Of a DNA stretch of 11,943 nucleotides, positions 1-6,966 are shown piece by piece. The notes under the pieces were generated by a model, which did not search any database, was not told the origin of the DNA, and worked only from the letters and a program-made list of their open reading frames with translations. The translations under genes were made by a program, and so were the position numbers. Source of the stretch: Candidatus Atribacteria bacterium (lineage in GTDB: Bacteria > Atribacterota > Atribacteria > Atribacterales > Atribacteraceae); NCBI GenBank assembly GCA_003561145.1, contig PWXL01000222.1, positions 1 to 11,943 on the forward strand, given 5' to 3'. Within the stretch, counting starts at the first letter, position 1; the number at the start of each line of letters is the position of its first letter.

Positions 1-64
1 ACAGCGATAAGCAGGAGTCAAGAGCCAGAAATAGGTATTTGACCCATGACTCCCGAACCGCTGT
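1..64. repeat. Long imperfect palindrome (intergenic, possibly cut by the window edge)
   Basis: Three nested arm pairs are visible. ACAGCG at 1-6 pairs with CGCTGT at 59-64, GGAGTCA at 14-20 pairs with TGACTCC at 47-53, and AAATA at 29-33 pairs with TATTT at 36-40, leaving a tiny loop. The left arm also shows a loose 7-base periodicity (GGAGTCA, AGAGCCA). As RNA or single-stranded DNA it could fold into one long interrupted hairpin. There is no T-run on either strand next to it, so it is not a classic intrinsic terminator. It lies 61 bases beyond the stop of the minus-strand kinase gene. Bases 65-125 show nothing I can identify. The element could be a dispersed palindromic repeat or a 3' processing/termination structure. 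Its identity is unknown. Confidence 0.55.
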
Positions 65-125
65 GAACGGCCTTATGCTTTAGCCATATTCTGCGGATGA
101 CTTTCACAATATATTTTTGCTGGCT

Positions 126-1655
126 TTATAGCTCCGCCAATTTACGCATCACACCCCTGGTCCCCTCGTAGAGTTCCAGGAAAAGCTCATAGTACTGGGT
201 ATACCGCTCGTGGTTTTCCTGGTTCGTTTCGATAAGGGGGCGGAATTCTATCCACTCCTTGATCCGCTCCGGACTCTCGATAATACCCGCTCCCAAGCCT
301 GCTAAAATAGCGTCTCCAAAGGGCGCTTCCACGTCCTTTGCCAGCCGCTTCATGTTAAAACCTGTTATATCAGCGAAAATCTGCACCCAGAAGGTGGATT
401 TTGCGACCCCTCCAACGATCCAGCAGTCGGGATTGAGTTTCAAGCCGGCCTTGACACCTTCATCCATATTGTGGCGCAGTGAATACGCAGCGGCTTCCAG
501 CATGGCCCGGTACACATGTGCCCGCTTGTGGTAGAGAGATAATCCGAGTATGGTGCCCCGTGCGTCAGGGTCCCAGATGGGAGAACGTTCACCCATGAAA
601 TACGGTAAAACCAGCAGCCCGTCACTCCCCGGACCAATGTCTTTTGTCTCCATTTCCAGCAGGGAATAGGCAGGAATACCGGTGTGCTTTTCCACCTCTT
701 TTTCGTAGGTCGCGAATTCGTCCCTGAACCAACGGGCCAGCGCCCCAGAGGTGGCACTACCGCCAAATGTGTAGATACGCTCGGCATCATAGACAACGTA
801 AGGGAAACTCACCAGTCCGGGGGTGAGATGCTGGCCTCCGTGAACGGTTCCCCAGCACATGGATGTCCCGGCCATGGCTACATGCTCTCCCTCGGCCAGC
901 ACACCTGCACCCAGTTGGGCAACCGGGGCGTCCACACCGCCTCCGAAGACCGGTGTCCCGGCGGTGAGCCCGGTACGGGAAGCCATTTCCCGGCTGAGAG
1001 AACCGACACGTTCAGAAGACCGGGTAATACGCTCGGGCAAAAATTTGGACGGTATCCCCAGGATACCGCACATTTCTTCAGACCAGGTTTTTTTGTGAAT
1101 GTCGAATACCCCCCCGATATTGCCGGCCGATGAAAAATCGGTGGCGAGTTCCCCAGTCAGCCTGTGGACAACGTAATCCTTGGGGGTGACAAACTGGTGG
1201 ACCTTCTTCCATATTTCTGGTTCTTCGTCCCTGATCCACATCATCTTGGTAAAACCATAATATGAATCAACATAATTTCCGGTGATACCGAATATGGTAT
1301 CCTGCGAGACGTTATCTTTGACCCACTGGGTTTGTTGACGGGCCCGGCGGTCCATCCAGATCAGACAGGGCCGCAATGCCCTGAGATCCTTATCAACCGG
1401 TACTCCTGAGCCTCCATACAAGCCGCTGAGTGCGATACCCGCTACTTCTTCCTGCGATATACCGGAGCGTTCCATGCACTCTGCCAGTGTTTCAACCACA
1501 GCTTCCAACCACACATCAGGCCACTGCTCCGCCCAGGAGGGGCGATAGGTAATGACGCCGTATTCACGGAAGGATTCACACACAAATTTACCTGTCTCAT
1601 CAACAACCACTGACTTGGTTCCTTGTGTTCCGATATCTGTACCGATCAGATACAT
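126..1655 (-). CDS. FGGY-family carbohydrate kinase (xylulokinase-like, substrate unknown)
   Basis: This 509-residue protein has the usual FGGY kinase length and should phosphorylate a sugar or polyol with ATP in the cytoplasm. Visible family features: an N-terminal ATPase-fold phosphate loop, GTDIGTQGTKS (residues 5-15); WMDRRA (100-105), a sugar-contacting motif in xylulokinases; PKDYVVHRLTGE (158-169); GGGVDAP (238-244), with D242 as likely catalytic base; a GTS nucleotide loop (263-265); and a C-terminal GGVAKSTFW ATP-binding segment before a Gly/Ala-rich FGDAILAGLGAG stretch. The position where xylulokinases usually have SGQMHG reads SGLYGG (77-82), so xylulose is not a safe substrate call. 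The ATG at 1653-1655 follows GGAGG (complement of 1663-1667) by 7 bases. The gene stands alone and is divergent from the homocysteine methyltransferase gene. The family is certain; the substrate is open. Confidence 0.9.
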   Translation of the reverse strand: MYLIGTDIGTQGTKSVVVDETGKFVCESFREYGVITYRPSWAEQWPDVWLEAVVETLAECMERSGISQEEVAGIALSGLYGGSGVPVDKDLRALRPCLIWMDRRARQQTQWVKDNVSQDTIFGITGNYVDSYYGFTKMMWIRDEEPEIWKKVHQFVTPKDYVVHRLTGELATDFSSAGNIGGVFDIHKKTWSEEMCGILGIPSKFLPERITRSSERVGSLSREMASRTGLTAGTPVFGGGVDAPVAQLGAGVLAEGEHVAMAGTSMCWGTVHGGQHLTPGLVSFPYVVYDAERIYTFGGSATSGALARWFRDEFATYEKEVEKHTGIPAYSLLEMETKDIGPGSDGLLVLPYFMGERSPIWDPDARGTILGLSLYHKRAHVYRAMLEAAAYSLRHNMDEGVKAGLKLNPDCWIVGGVAKSTFWVQIFADITGFNMKRLAKDVEAPFGDAILAGLGAGIIESPERIKEWIEFRPLIETNQENHERYTQYYELFLELYEGTRGVMRKLAEL

Positions 1656-1675
1656 CGTCCCACCTCCAGCTTCGT

Positions 1676-1703
1676 ATTATTCCTGATACTGAAATAGTGT
1701 CAA
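1676..1703 (-). promoter_or_regulatory. Putative promoter of the FGGY kinase gene
   Basis: On the minus strand a consensus -35 TTGACA (complement of 1698-1703) is followed after 16 bases by AATAAT (complement of 1676-1681), a 5/6 match to the -10 box. The predicted start near 1669 would place the ribosome binding site almost at the 5' end of a very short leader. A second perfect TTGACA (complement of 1719-1724) lies 21 bases upstream, about two helical turns, but has no good -10 of its own. Confidence 0.55.
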
Positions 1704-1733
1704 ACAGCGAGCAGGGAATGTCAAGCAAAGAAA

Positions 1734-1744
1734 GATTCAGAATC
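1734..1744. promoter_or_regulatory. Small perfect inverted repeat between divergent promoters
   Basis: GATTC-A-GAATC is a perfect 11-base dyad. It lies just upstream of the plus-strand -35 box and just upstream of the minus-strand promoter, a position where a regulator could act on both genes. A dyad this short can arise by chance, so the operator role is only a suggestion. Confidence 0.25.
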
Positions 1745-1746
1745 AA

Positions 1747-1776
1747 TGGAAAACATTTGCGATGAAAAGGTATAAT
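1747..1776 (+). promoter_or_regulatory. Putative promoter of the homocysteine methyltransferase gene
   Basis: A perfect TATAAT -10 box lies at 1771-1776. The best -35 is TGGAAA at 1747-1752 (4/6 match, 18-base spacer). The predicted leader is about 47 bases, which is too short for a SAM riboswitch, and none is visible. Confidence 0.5.
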
Positions 1777-1829
1777 GTTTTTCAGTCTGGAATGATTCAC
1801 AAACCCATCACAGAGAAAGGAGGAAAACA

Positions 1830-2717
1830 ATGGCGCTGTCTCTCGAAAAACTTCTGAAGCGTGGTCCGGTTCTCTTCGATGGAGCTATGGGAACACGCTT
1901 GGTAGCCGAGGGACTCCCGGCCGGACATCCGCCCGAGGAATGGAACCTCTCTCATCCGGATAAGGTAAGAGCGGTACACCATGAATATATTACCGCCGGT
2001 TCTGACATGATCGAGGCCAACACCTTCGGCGCTAACCGTCTCCGTCTTGCTCGCCACAATCTCGCGGACAAGCTGCAACCGATCAACCGGGAAGGCGCAC
2101 AGCTTGCCCTGCACACAGCGGGGGAAAGTGTCCTGGTAGCGGCTTCCATCGGTCCTACCGGGGATTTCCTGGAACCGTACGGCTCATTGACCAGTGAGGA
2201 TGCCTTTCACATATTCCTTGAACAGGTAAAGATAGTGCGTGAAGAGGGGATCAACCTGTTTCACCTGGAAACATTCGGCTCTACCCGGGAAGCTTCATGT
2301 GCCCTGGAAGCGGTGCACGAAGCGGGAGGAGAAGCCATCGTGAGCTTTACTTTCGCCCCAGGAAGAGGCGGTGACCTTACTACCTTATTGGGGGAAACAC
2401 CGGAAGACGTGGCTTCCGTTTTCCGACACGTGAAGATTGCGGCCCTGGGAACAAACTGCGGCACCGGAACCCCGGAAATGCGTGAAGTCGTACGCCGTTA
2501 CCGCACCGTGTACAGCGGTACTGTATCGTGCCGTCCCAACGCCGGAAACCCCGTTGCGCAGGGAGACACGGTATCCTATCCCGAAAGCCCCGGGGATTTT
2601 TACCACGCCGCCCGGGATTTCTTGAAACACGGAGCAGCTATTTTGGGTGGGTGCTGCGGTACGGATGGCCGCTACATCGCTGCAATAGCTCAGGCAATGG
2701 ATCGCCGAGGTCAATAA
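1830..2717 (+). CDS. Stand-alone homocysteine S-methyltransferase domain protein
   Basis: This 295-residue protein is a single Hcy-binding methyltransferase domain of the BHMT/MmuM/MetH-N family, a TIM barrel that transfers a methyl group to homocysteine to give methionine. Key features are FDGAMGTRL (16-24), EANTFGANR (62-70), GTNCGTG (207-213), RPNAGNP (235-241) and GGCCGT (273-278). C210, C275 and C276 match the three zinc-binding cysteines known in this family. There is no cobalamin-binding, pterin-binding or MTHFR domain, so it either uses a small methyl donor (S-methylmethionine or betaine type) or works with separate corrinoid partners encoded elsewhere. The ATG follows AAAGGAGG (1816-1823) at ideal spacing. 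It converges on the small membrane gene with a single base between the two stop codons. The family is sure; the methyl donor is unknown. Confidence 0.88.
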   Translation: MALSLEKLLKRGPVLFDGAMGTRLVAEGLPAGHPPEEWNLSHPDKVRAVHHEYITAGSDMIEANTFGANRLRLARHNLADKLQPINREGAQLALHTAGESVLVAASIGPTGDFLEPYGSLTSEDAFHIFLEQVKIVREEGINLFHLETFGSTREASCALEAVHEAGGEAIVSFTFAPGRGGDLTTLLGETPEDVASVFRHVKIAALGTNCGTGTPEMREVVRRYRTVYSGTVSCRPNAGNPVAQGDTVSYPESPGDFYHAARDFLKHGAAILGGCCGTDGRYIAAIAQAMDRRGQ

Positions 2718-2718
2718 G

Positions 2719-2889
2719 TCAATCACCACGCCTTCCCATGGTCACGACAACTCCGAAAATCCCGCACAGCAGTATCATCGCACCGACCCATAGTGGCTGT
2801 ATCCTGGGAGGAACCCCCGGCACCAGGCTCAGTATTCCGAGGATGAACAGAAACCAGCTGTATGCGATGAGTAAAAACAATGTTGTCAT
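2719..2889 (-). CDS. Small two-helix membrane protein downstream of the trehalose gene
   Basis: This is a 56-residue open frame that I translated by hand. It begins MTTLFLLIAYSWFLF and ends with a basic tail, MGRRGD. There are two hydrophobic segments, roughly residues 3-23 and 33-50, separated by a short Pro-rich turn (VPGVPPRIQP). This predicts a hairpin membrane protein with the positive tail in the cytoplasm. The ATG at 2887-2889 lies 6 bases after the stop of the trehalose synthase/phosphatase gene. No strong ribosome binding site is visible, so translational coupling is likely. Its stop is one base from the stop of the convergent methyltransferase gene. I do not recognise the family. 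Reasons to believe it is real: it fills the gap exactly, the composition is membrane-like, and it is cotranscribed with the preceding gene. Confidence 0.6.
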   Translation of the reverse strand: MTTLFLLIAYSWFLFILGILSLVPGVPPRIQPLWVGAMILLCGIFGVVVTMGRRGD

Positions 2890-2895
2890 AGGTGC

Positions 2896-5088
2896 TCAAC
2901 ATTCATCCGCCTTGGCGAAATCCCGTAACAACTCGCGAAGCTCTCTGTAGGAATCCAGGTTGAAACGGGCCTGGGTAGAGCTCAAACCCACCTTGATGGA
3001 ATAGCCGCCTTCGGGCAAGGCGATGAAAACATCTTCATCCGTCCGGTCATCGCCCGCTGCGAAGAAGAAGTCCCATTCTTCACGGGTGATCCAGCGGAGT
3101 GCTCCCCTTCCCTTGTGTACGGACCCGTGCTTGATTTCCAAATTACGGTTTCCCTGCAAGATCTCCAGGTTGTAGTTGGAGGTGAGATCAAGCAGCGCGT
3201 CTTCAAGTTCAGCCACCCGCACCCCTGCCAGAATGGGGTCGGCCCTGCGGTAATGCCAGACGAGGGAAAAATCTTTTTCCTCGATAAAAGATCCCGGAGT
3301 CCAGTCTACAAACAGTTCGAGTAGCGGGAAGATGCTTCCTTTCCAGTCATCAGTCAAAGGTTCCAGGGTTTCCCACTGTCCGTTATATTCCTTGAGCCAG
3401 GCCCCGTGCTCGGCAATGAGGTCAAGTTGAAAATCCCCCAACCATTCTTCCAAAGTGGCGCGGTCCCGTCCACTGAAGACTACCAGTCGATTTCGTTTTT
3501 TCCGGGTGAGACAATCCAGTATTTCTGACAATTCATGATCCGGCCTGGCTTTCTCCGGACGGGCAGCGAAGGGAGAAAGTGTTCCATCGTAATCCAAGAG
3601 AATCAACCGGTGAGAGCTCTTGCGGTAGTCATCCACCAGTTCCTGCCAGCTTCTCCGGCTCAAGCGGCGAACCGCGAGTTCCCGTTGCATCGCTTTTACC
3701 TTGTACAGGCCCCCTATGAAATCTTCCGCCCAGCGAGTGACATTATAGCGGAACAGTCTTTTTTGAATGACACGGTTCACCTCTAGTTGCTCTTCCTCTC
3801 GCATCACCAATGCCCGGCTCAATGCCTGAACGACTTCTTCTGTATTGTTTGGATTGACAACCATAGTTTCCCCCATTTCCCGCACCGCTCCAGCCATCTC
3901 GCTCAGGATCAGCACACCCGGTCCTTCGTTCTTGGCTGCCACAAATTCCTTGGCTATCAGGTTCATTCCATCCCGCAAGGGGGTCACCAGCGCAACATCA
4001 GCCAAGCTGTATAAAGCGGTAAGCTCTGGAAAAGGCAGTGAACGATAGAGATACCATACCGGGACCCAGCCTATGGTGGCGTATTTCCCATTCAATCGCC
4101 CCACCAGTTCATCAATTTCTTTTTTCAGTATCATGTAGTTGTCGATACCGGTTCGCGAGGGAACAGCCACCAATATGAGGGTCACCCTTTCCCGCCACTC
4201 GGGATGCTTTTCGAGGAATAAGTCAAAGGCTTCCAACCTCTGGGGGATACCCTTGGAATAATCGAGCCGGTCTACGGATATAACGACCTTCCGTTTTCCC
4301 ACCCGTTCGTGCATCTTCGCTATTTCCGCCTTGACATCTTCACGTTTACCGCTTTCGGCAAAACGCTTATAATCAATACCCATGGGAAAGGCATCAGCCT
4401 TGATTACCCTGTTTTGTATATGCATGGAGCTCAAGGTATGATCATGTCCGAGAAGCTGACGAACACTGGAAAGAAAGTGGCGAACATAGTCATAGGTGTG
4501 GAAACCTACTAAATCAGATCCTAACAGCCCCTCCAAAATTTCACGCCGCCAGGGAAGCAGGCGGAAAATTTCGAATGAAGGAAAAGGTATATGAAGGAAA
4601 AATCCGATGGAAGCATCAGGTAAACGTTCCCGTATCATCTGTGGAAGAAGCATTAACTGGTAATCGTGGACCCATATGGTGTCTTCGGGTTCGGCAATAC
4701 GGGCTATCTCCTCGGAAAATATGTAATTTACCCGTTTATATGCTTCCCAAAAGTGTTGCTGGTAGGTCGCGTATTGGGAAAAATAATGAAACAGTGGCCA
4801 TATGGTTTTATTGCTGAACCCGAAATAAAATTCTTCCAAATCCTTTTCACCCAAAAACACCGGATAACAGTTCTCTTTCTGAAGAGCGGACCGCAAGGTT
4901 GAACGTTCCGAGTCGGAAATCTCTTCCAGAGTTACACCCGGCCATCCCAACCATGAACTTTGATAATTTTTGTAAAAAGAACCTAATCCGGTAGCAAGAC
5001 CTCCTACACTCCTGACCAGGTCAAGCTTGCCTTCCTTTCTTGTCGCGCTGACCGGTAACCGGTTGGACACAATAATTAATCTGCTCAT
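2896..5088 (-). CDS. Bifunctional trehalose-6-phosphate synthase/phosphatase
   Basis: This 730-residue fusion makes trehalose from UDP-glucose and glucose 6-phosphate in two steps. The N-terminal GT20 (OtsA-like) domain spans about 1-470 with SNRLPVS (8-14, R10), SVGGLATGL (27-35), HDYQL (141-145), FLHIPFPS (164-171, H166), DRLDYSKG (273-280, R274 and K279) and LRDGMNLIAKEF (371-382, D373 and E381). The C-terminal HAD phosphatase (OtsB-like) domain spans about 490-730 with LDYDGT (498-503; D499 nucleophile, D501), FSGRD (538-542), AEHGAW (559-564), KHGSVHKG (653-660) and GDDRTDED (679-686). All catalytic motifs of both halves are present, so both activities are expected. The ATG follows GGAGG (complement of 5096-5100) by 7 bases. 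A likely promoter and structured leader lie upstream. A 56-residue membrane protein follows. Trehalose usually serves as an osmo- or stress protectant. Confidence 0.95.
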   Translation of the reverse strand: MSRLIIVSNRLPVSATRKEGKLDLVRSVGGLATGLGSFYKNYQSSWLGWPGVTLEEISDSERSTLRSALQKENCYPVFLGEKDLEEFYFGFSNKTIWPLFHYFSQYATYQQHFWEAYKRVNYIFSEEIARIAEPEDTIWVHDYQLMLLPQMIRERLPDASIGFFLHIPFPSFEIFRLLPWRREILEGLLGSDLVGFHTYDYVRHFLSSVRQLLGHDHTLSSMHIQNRVIKADAFPMGIDYKRFAESGKREDVKAEIAKMHERVGKRKVVISVDRLDYSKGIPQRLEAFDLFLEKHPEWRERVTLILVAVPSRTGIDNYMILKKEIDELVGRLNGKYATIGWVPVWYLYRSLPFPELTALYSLADVALVTPLRDGMNLIAKEFVAAKNEGPGVLILSEMAGAVREMGETMVVNPNNTEEVVQALSRALVMREEEQLEVNRVIQKRLFRYNVTRWAEDFIGGLYKVKAMQRELAVRRLSRRSWQELVDDYRKSSHRLILLDYDGTLSPFAARPEKARPDHELSEILDCLTRKKRNRLVVFSGRDRATLEEWLGDFQLDLIAEHGAWLKEYNGQWETLEPLTDDWKGSIFPLLELFVDWTPGSFIEEKDFSLVWHYRRADPILAGVRVAELEDALLDLTSNYNLEILQGNRNLEIKHGSVHKGRGALRWITREEWDFFFAAGDDRTDEDVFIALPEGGYSIKVGLSSTQARFNLDSYRELRELLRDFAKADEC

Positions 5089-5141
5089 CTCTTATCCTCC
5101 AATGGTACATATTCGGAACGAACCGTGGTCATGGTGACTGG

Positions 5142-5171
5142 ACAGTCGATACGTTCACGAACCGTAACTGT
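5142..5171 (-). promoter_or_regulatory. Potential hairpin in the leader of the trehalose gene
   Basis: On the minus strand ACAGT (complement of 5167-5171) pairs with ACTGT (complement of 5142-5146). These arms enclose a second stem, TACG-TT with AACGTA, containing one bulged G and a 4-base loop (5150-5166). It lies 54-83 bases upstream of the trehalose start. The neighbouring dyad GACTG-GA-CAGTC (5136-5147) could form instead, so alternative folds are possible. The 9-mer ACGAACCGT occurs at 5118-5126 and again at 5157-5165 on the plus strand. A regulatory role is inferred only from structure and position. Confidence 0.35.
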
Positions 5172-5241
5172 ACAGCATAAGCAACATATATACACTGAAA
5201 CGCTTTTTCTCTTTGCCGTTCCACTTTCGTTTCTCTTTTTT

Positions 5242-5267
5242 ATTATACCCAACTTTCCAAGAAGTTG
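5242..5267 (-). promoter_or_regulatory. Putative promoter and overlapping operator of the trehalose gene
   Basis: A perfect TATAAT on the minus strand (complement of 5242-5247) is the best -10 box in the 242-base gap behind mutY. No good minus-strand -35 box sits 16-18 bases upstream. The spacer instead carries a perfect inverted repeat, CAACTT-N6-AAGTTG (5250-5267). A poor -35 with a dyad across the spacer suggests activator- or repressor-controlled transcription. The transcript would carry a leader of about 145 bases. Apart from the leader hairpin, I see nothing else in this gap that I trust as a gene. Confidence 0.45.
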
Positions 5268-5330
5268 ACACTTTCTCCCTGTTACTTCTCGTTTCCATTT
5301 TTCCCTGTCCCTGCCGCTCCAACGCTCCAT

Positions 5331-6398
5331 TTACTTCGAAAACGGAATTATCCCCGCTATACGGCGGTGGGCGGAAGGCAAGGGCAGATCAAAAAGTTCA
5401 CTCCTTCCTGTCCAGCGTACGTTTTCGCCGGAACAGGCTGAAAGAGAAGAGAGGGTACATACCAGGGGAAACATCTTCGCGCGTATCCCCGCAAAGGAAC
5501 ACGAAAAGGCAGAGAGAGAAAATTGAAATTCCGGCTCCAGTCCATACTCACGCATAAACAGTCTTCGTATGGACCCGGCTTCATTTTCTCCATTCCATTC
5601 CCAATTGGGAAATTCCCACATCCCCGGCCATAAGCCTCCCTGCGATCTCCGGCGCAAGAAGACATGACCGTTCCACAAAATGATTCCCACTATAACCTGT
5701 ATATGCCGAACTTTGGCCCGGCTTAATCGCACCGGACGATGTGCCAGTGTTCCCCGCGAGAGGGCCAGGCACCCCTTTTGCACCGGGCAGTCACGGCAAC
5801 AGGGAGAGCCGGGAAGGCAGCACAAGGCTCCCAATTCCATCAGCGCCTGGTTGAAGGAACCGGCTTTCCCGGCCGGCATGAAGAAAAGCGACCGCTCACG
5901 GTACAAGGCATCATTGCCCTTGTCAACGGGCACTTCCAGGTCACAATAGCGGGCGAGCACCCGCTTCGCATTGGCATCTACCGCTGGATGGGGAAGATTA
6001 TAGGCCATGCTCAGCACCGCTCCCGCCGTATAGGGGCCAACCCCCGGTAATGCCAATGCCTCCCGGTAACCGCGAGGGAAACCACCTCCATGGTTTTCGA
6101 CAATCTCCACACATGCATGCGCCAGTGAATGCAGGCGGGTATAATAACCCAACCCCTCCCACAACAGCAGAAGCTCATCCAAAGAGGCAGAAGCTACCAT
6201 GGAAAAATTCCGAAAGCGTTTCATCCAGCGGGCAAAATAGGGAACCACGCGCGATGCCTGCGTCTGTTGAAGCATAACCTCCGCAATAAATATCCGGTAG
6301 GGAGTGGGATTTTTCCTCCATGGAAGATTCCGGCGGTTGAGAGCGTACCAGGAAAGGAGGGGGCCGGAGAAAGTTTCCCCGGAGCATGGGGAGTTCAT
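5331..6398 (-). CDS. mutY: A/G-specific adenine glycosylase MutY
   Basis: This DNA repair enzyme removes adenine mispaired with 8-oxoguanine. The 355 residues match the usual bacterial MutY length. The N-terminal catalytic domain shows EVMLQQTQ (40-47, E40 catalytic), the helix-hairpin-helix LPGVGPYTAGA (117-127) and VDANAKRV (140-147, with catalytic D141 and K145). The iron-sulfur loop is complete: C194-X6-C201-X2-C204-X5-C210. The NUDIX-like C-terminal recognition domain runs from about 232 to 355, with a GGLWPGMWEFP segment (254-264). The usual FSH loop that senses 8-oxoguanine appears as F298-S299-C300 here. The ATG overlaps the mntP stop by 4 bases (ATGA) and has AAGGAA 7 bases upstream, which indicates translational coupling as the last gene of the aldolase-mntP-mutY operon. 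Confidence 0.95.
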   Translation of the reverse strand: MNSPCSGETFSGPLLSWYALNRRNLPWRKNPTPYRIFIAEVMLQQTQASRVVPYFARWMKRFRNFSMVASASLDELLLLWEGLGYYTRLHSLAHACVEIVENHGGGFPRGYREALALPGVGPYTAGAVLSMAYNLPHPAVDANAKRVLARYCDLEVPVDKGNDALYRERSLFFMPAGKAGSFNQALMELGALCCLPGSPCCRDCPVQKGCLALSRGTLAHRPVRLSRAKVRHIQVIVGIILWNGHVFLRRRSQGGLWPGMWEFPNWEWNGENEAGSIRRLFMREYGLEPEFQFSLSAFSCSFAGIRAKMFPLVCTLSSLSACSGENVRWTGRSELFDLPLPSAHRRIAGIIPFSK

Positions 6399-6949
6399 CC
6401 TATAATTCCTTCAAGGAATATCTTCACCCCTATGGCTACAATGGCCAGCCCGCCCACAAGTTCCGGCCGGGAAACGAAACGTCGCCCCACCCTGTTTCCC
6501 ACCTCTACACCCACAAGAGTCATACAACAGGCCACAACTCCGATGATAAAAGCGGGAAGGATAATCCGGTCCGATATCAAGGCAAGAGAAAACCCGACAG
6601 CGAGAGCGTCAATGCTGGTCGCCACCGAGGCAAAGAGAAGCGGAAGGCCCCTGCTGAAGTCAACGGGAGGAATCCCGTTCTCCTTGGAGAGTGCATCCCT
6701 CACCATTTTCAGCCCTACGCTCCCAAGAACAGCCAGCACCAGCCAGTGATCAAACGCTTCCACCAAAGCAGCGATCTGCATTCCGGTAAAAAAACCGGCC
6801 AGAGGCATAAAAAACTGAAAAAAACCGAAGGAAAAAGCCAACCGGAACCGCATGTCCAGGGTACACACGTTGTGGCACATACCGAATGCGACCGCCAGGG
6901 AAAACGCATCGAGCCCTAAACCAAAAGCGATTACCGATATATCAAACAT
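6395..6949 (-). CDS. mntP: Manganese efflux pump MntP
   Basis: This 184-residue polytopic membrane protein of the MntP (YebN/DUF204) family exports Mn2+ across the cytoplasmic membrane. Six hydrophobic helices can be traced, arranged as two related halves. Each half has the conserved acidic helix: GLGLDAFSLAVAFG (10-23, D14) and ATSIDALAVGFSLA (110-123, D114). Length and motifs match the family well. The ATG at 6947-6949 lies 17 bases after the aldolase stop, with AGGAG overlapping that stop codon. It overlaps mutY by 4 bases. In many bacteria mntP is controlled by a yybP-ykoY manganese riboswitch. There is no room for one directly upstream here, so expression seems to follow the operon promoter. 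Confidence 0.93.
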   Translation of the reverse strand: MFDISVIAFGLGLDAFSLAVAFGMCHNVCTLDMRFRLAFSFGFFQFFMPLAGFFTGMQIAALVEAFDHWLVLAVLGSVGLKMVRDALSKENGIPPVDFSRGLPLLFASVATSIDALAVGFSLALISDRIILPAFIIGVVACCMTLVGVEVGNRVGRRFVSRPELVGGLAIVAIGVKIFLEGIIG

Positions 6950-6966
6950 GAGACAGGCGTACGCTC

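Noticed and set aside
1..80. Integron attC-like site
   Set aside because: The palindromic form suggested it, but no RYYYAAC/GTTRRRY core pair is found at the ends and no integrase or cassette layout is visible.
1777..1829. SAM or other riboswitch before the methyltransferase gene
   Set aside because: Only about 47 leader bases remain after the promoter, too short for a SAM riboswitch, and no conserved motif or terminator is seen.
5265..5270. Plus-strand TTGACA as a promoter firing toward mutY in antisense
   Set aside because: No -10-like hexamer lies 16-18 bases downstream.
5085..5330. 81-residue minus-strand open frame filling the gap between mutY and the trehalose gene
   Set aside because: It begins directly after the mutY stop and overlaps the trehalose start by 4 bases, which looks gene-like. 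But there is no ribosome binding site, the composition is Arg/Lys-rich with no domain or helix pattern, and a promoter, dyad and leader hairpin lie inside it.
6129..6749. 206-residue plus-strand open frame across mutY and mntP
   Set aside because: It lies opposite two well-supported genes, is low in hydrophobic residues, resembles no known family and has no ribosome binding site.
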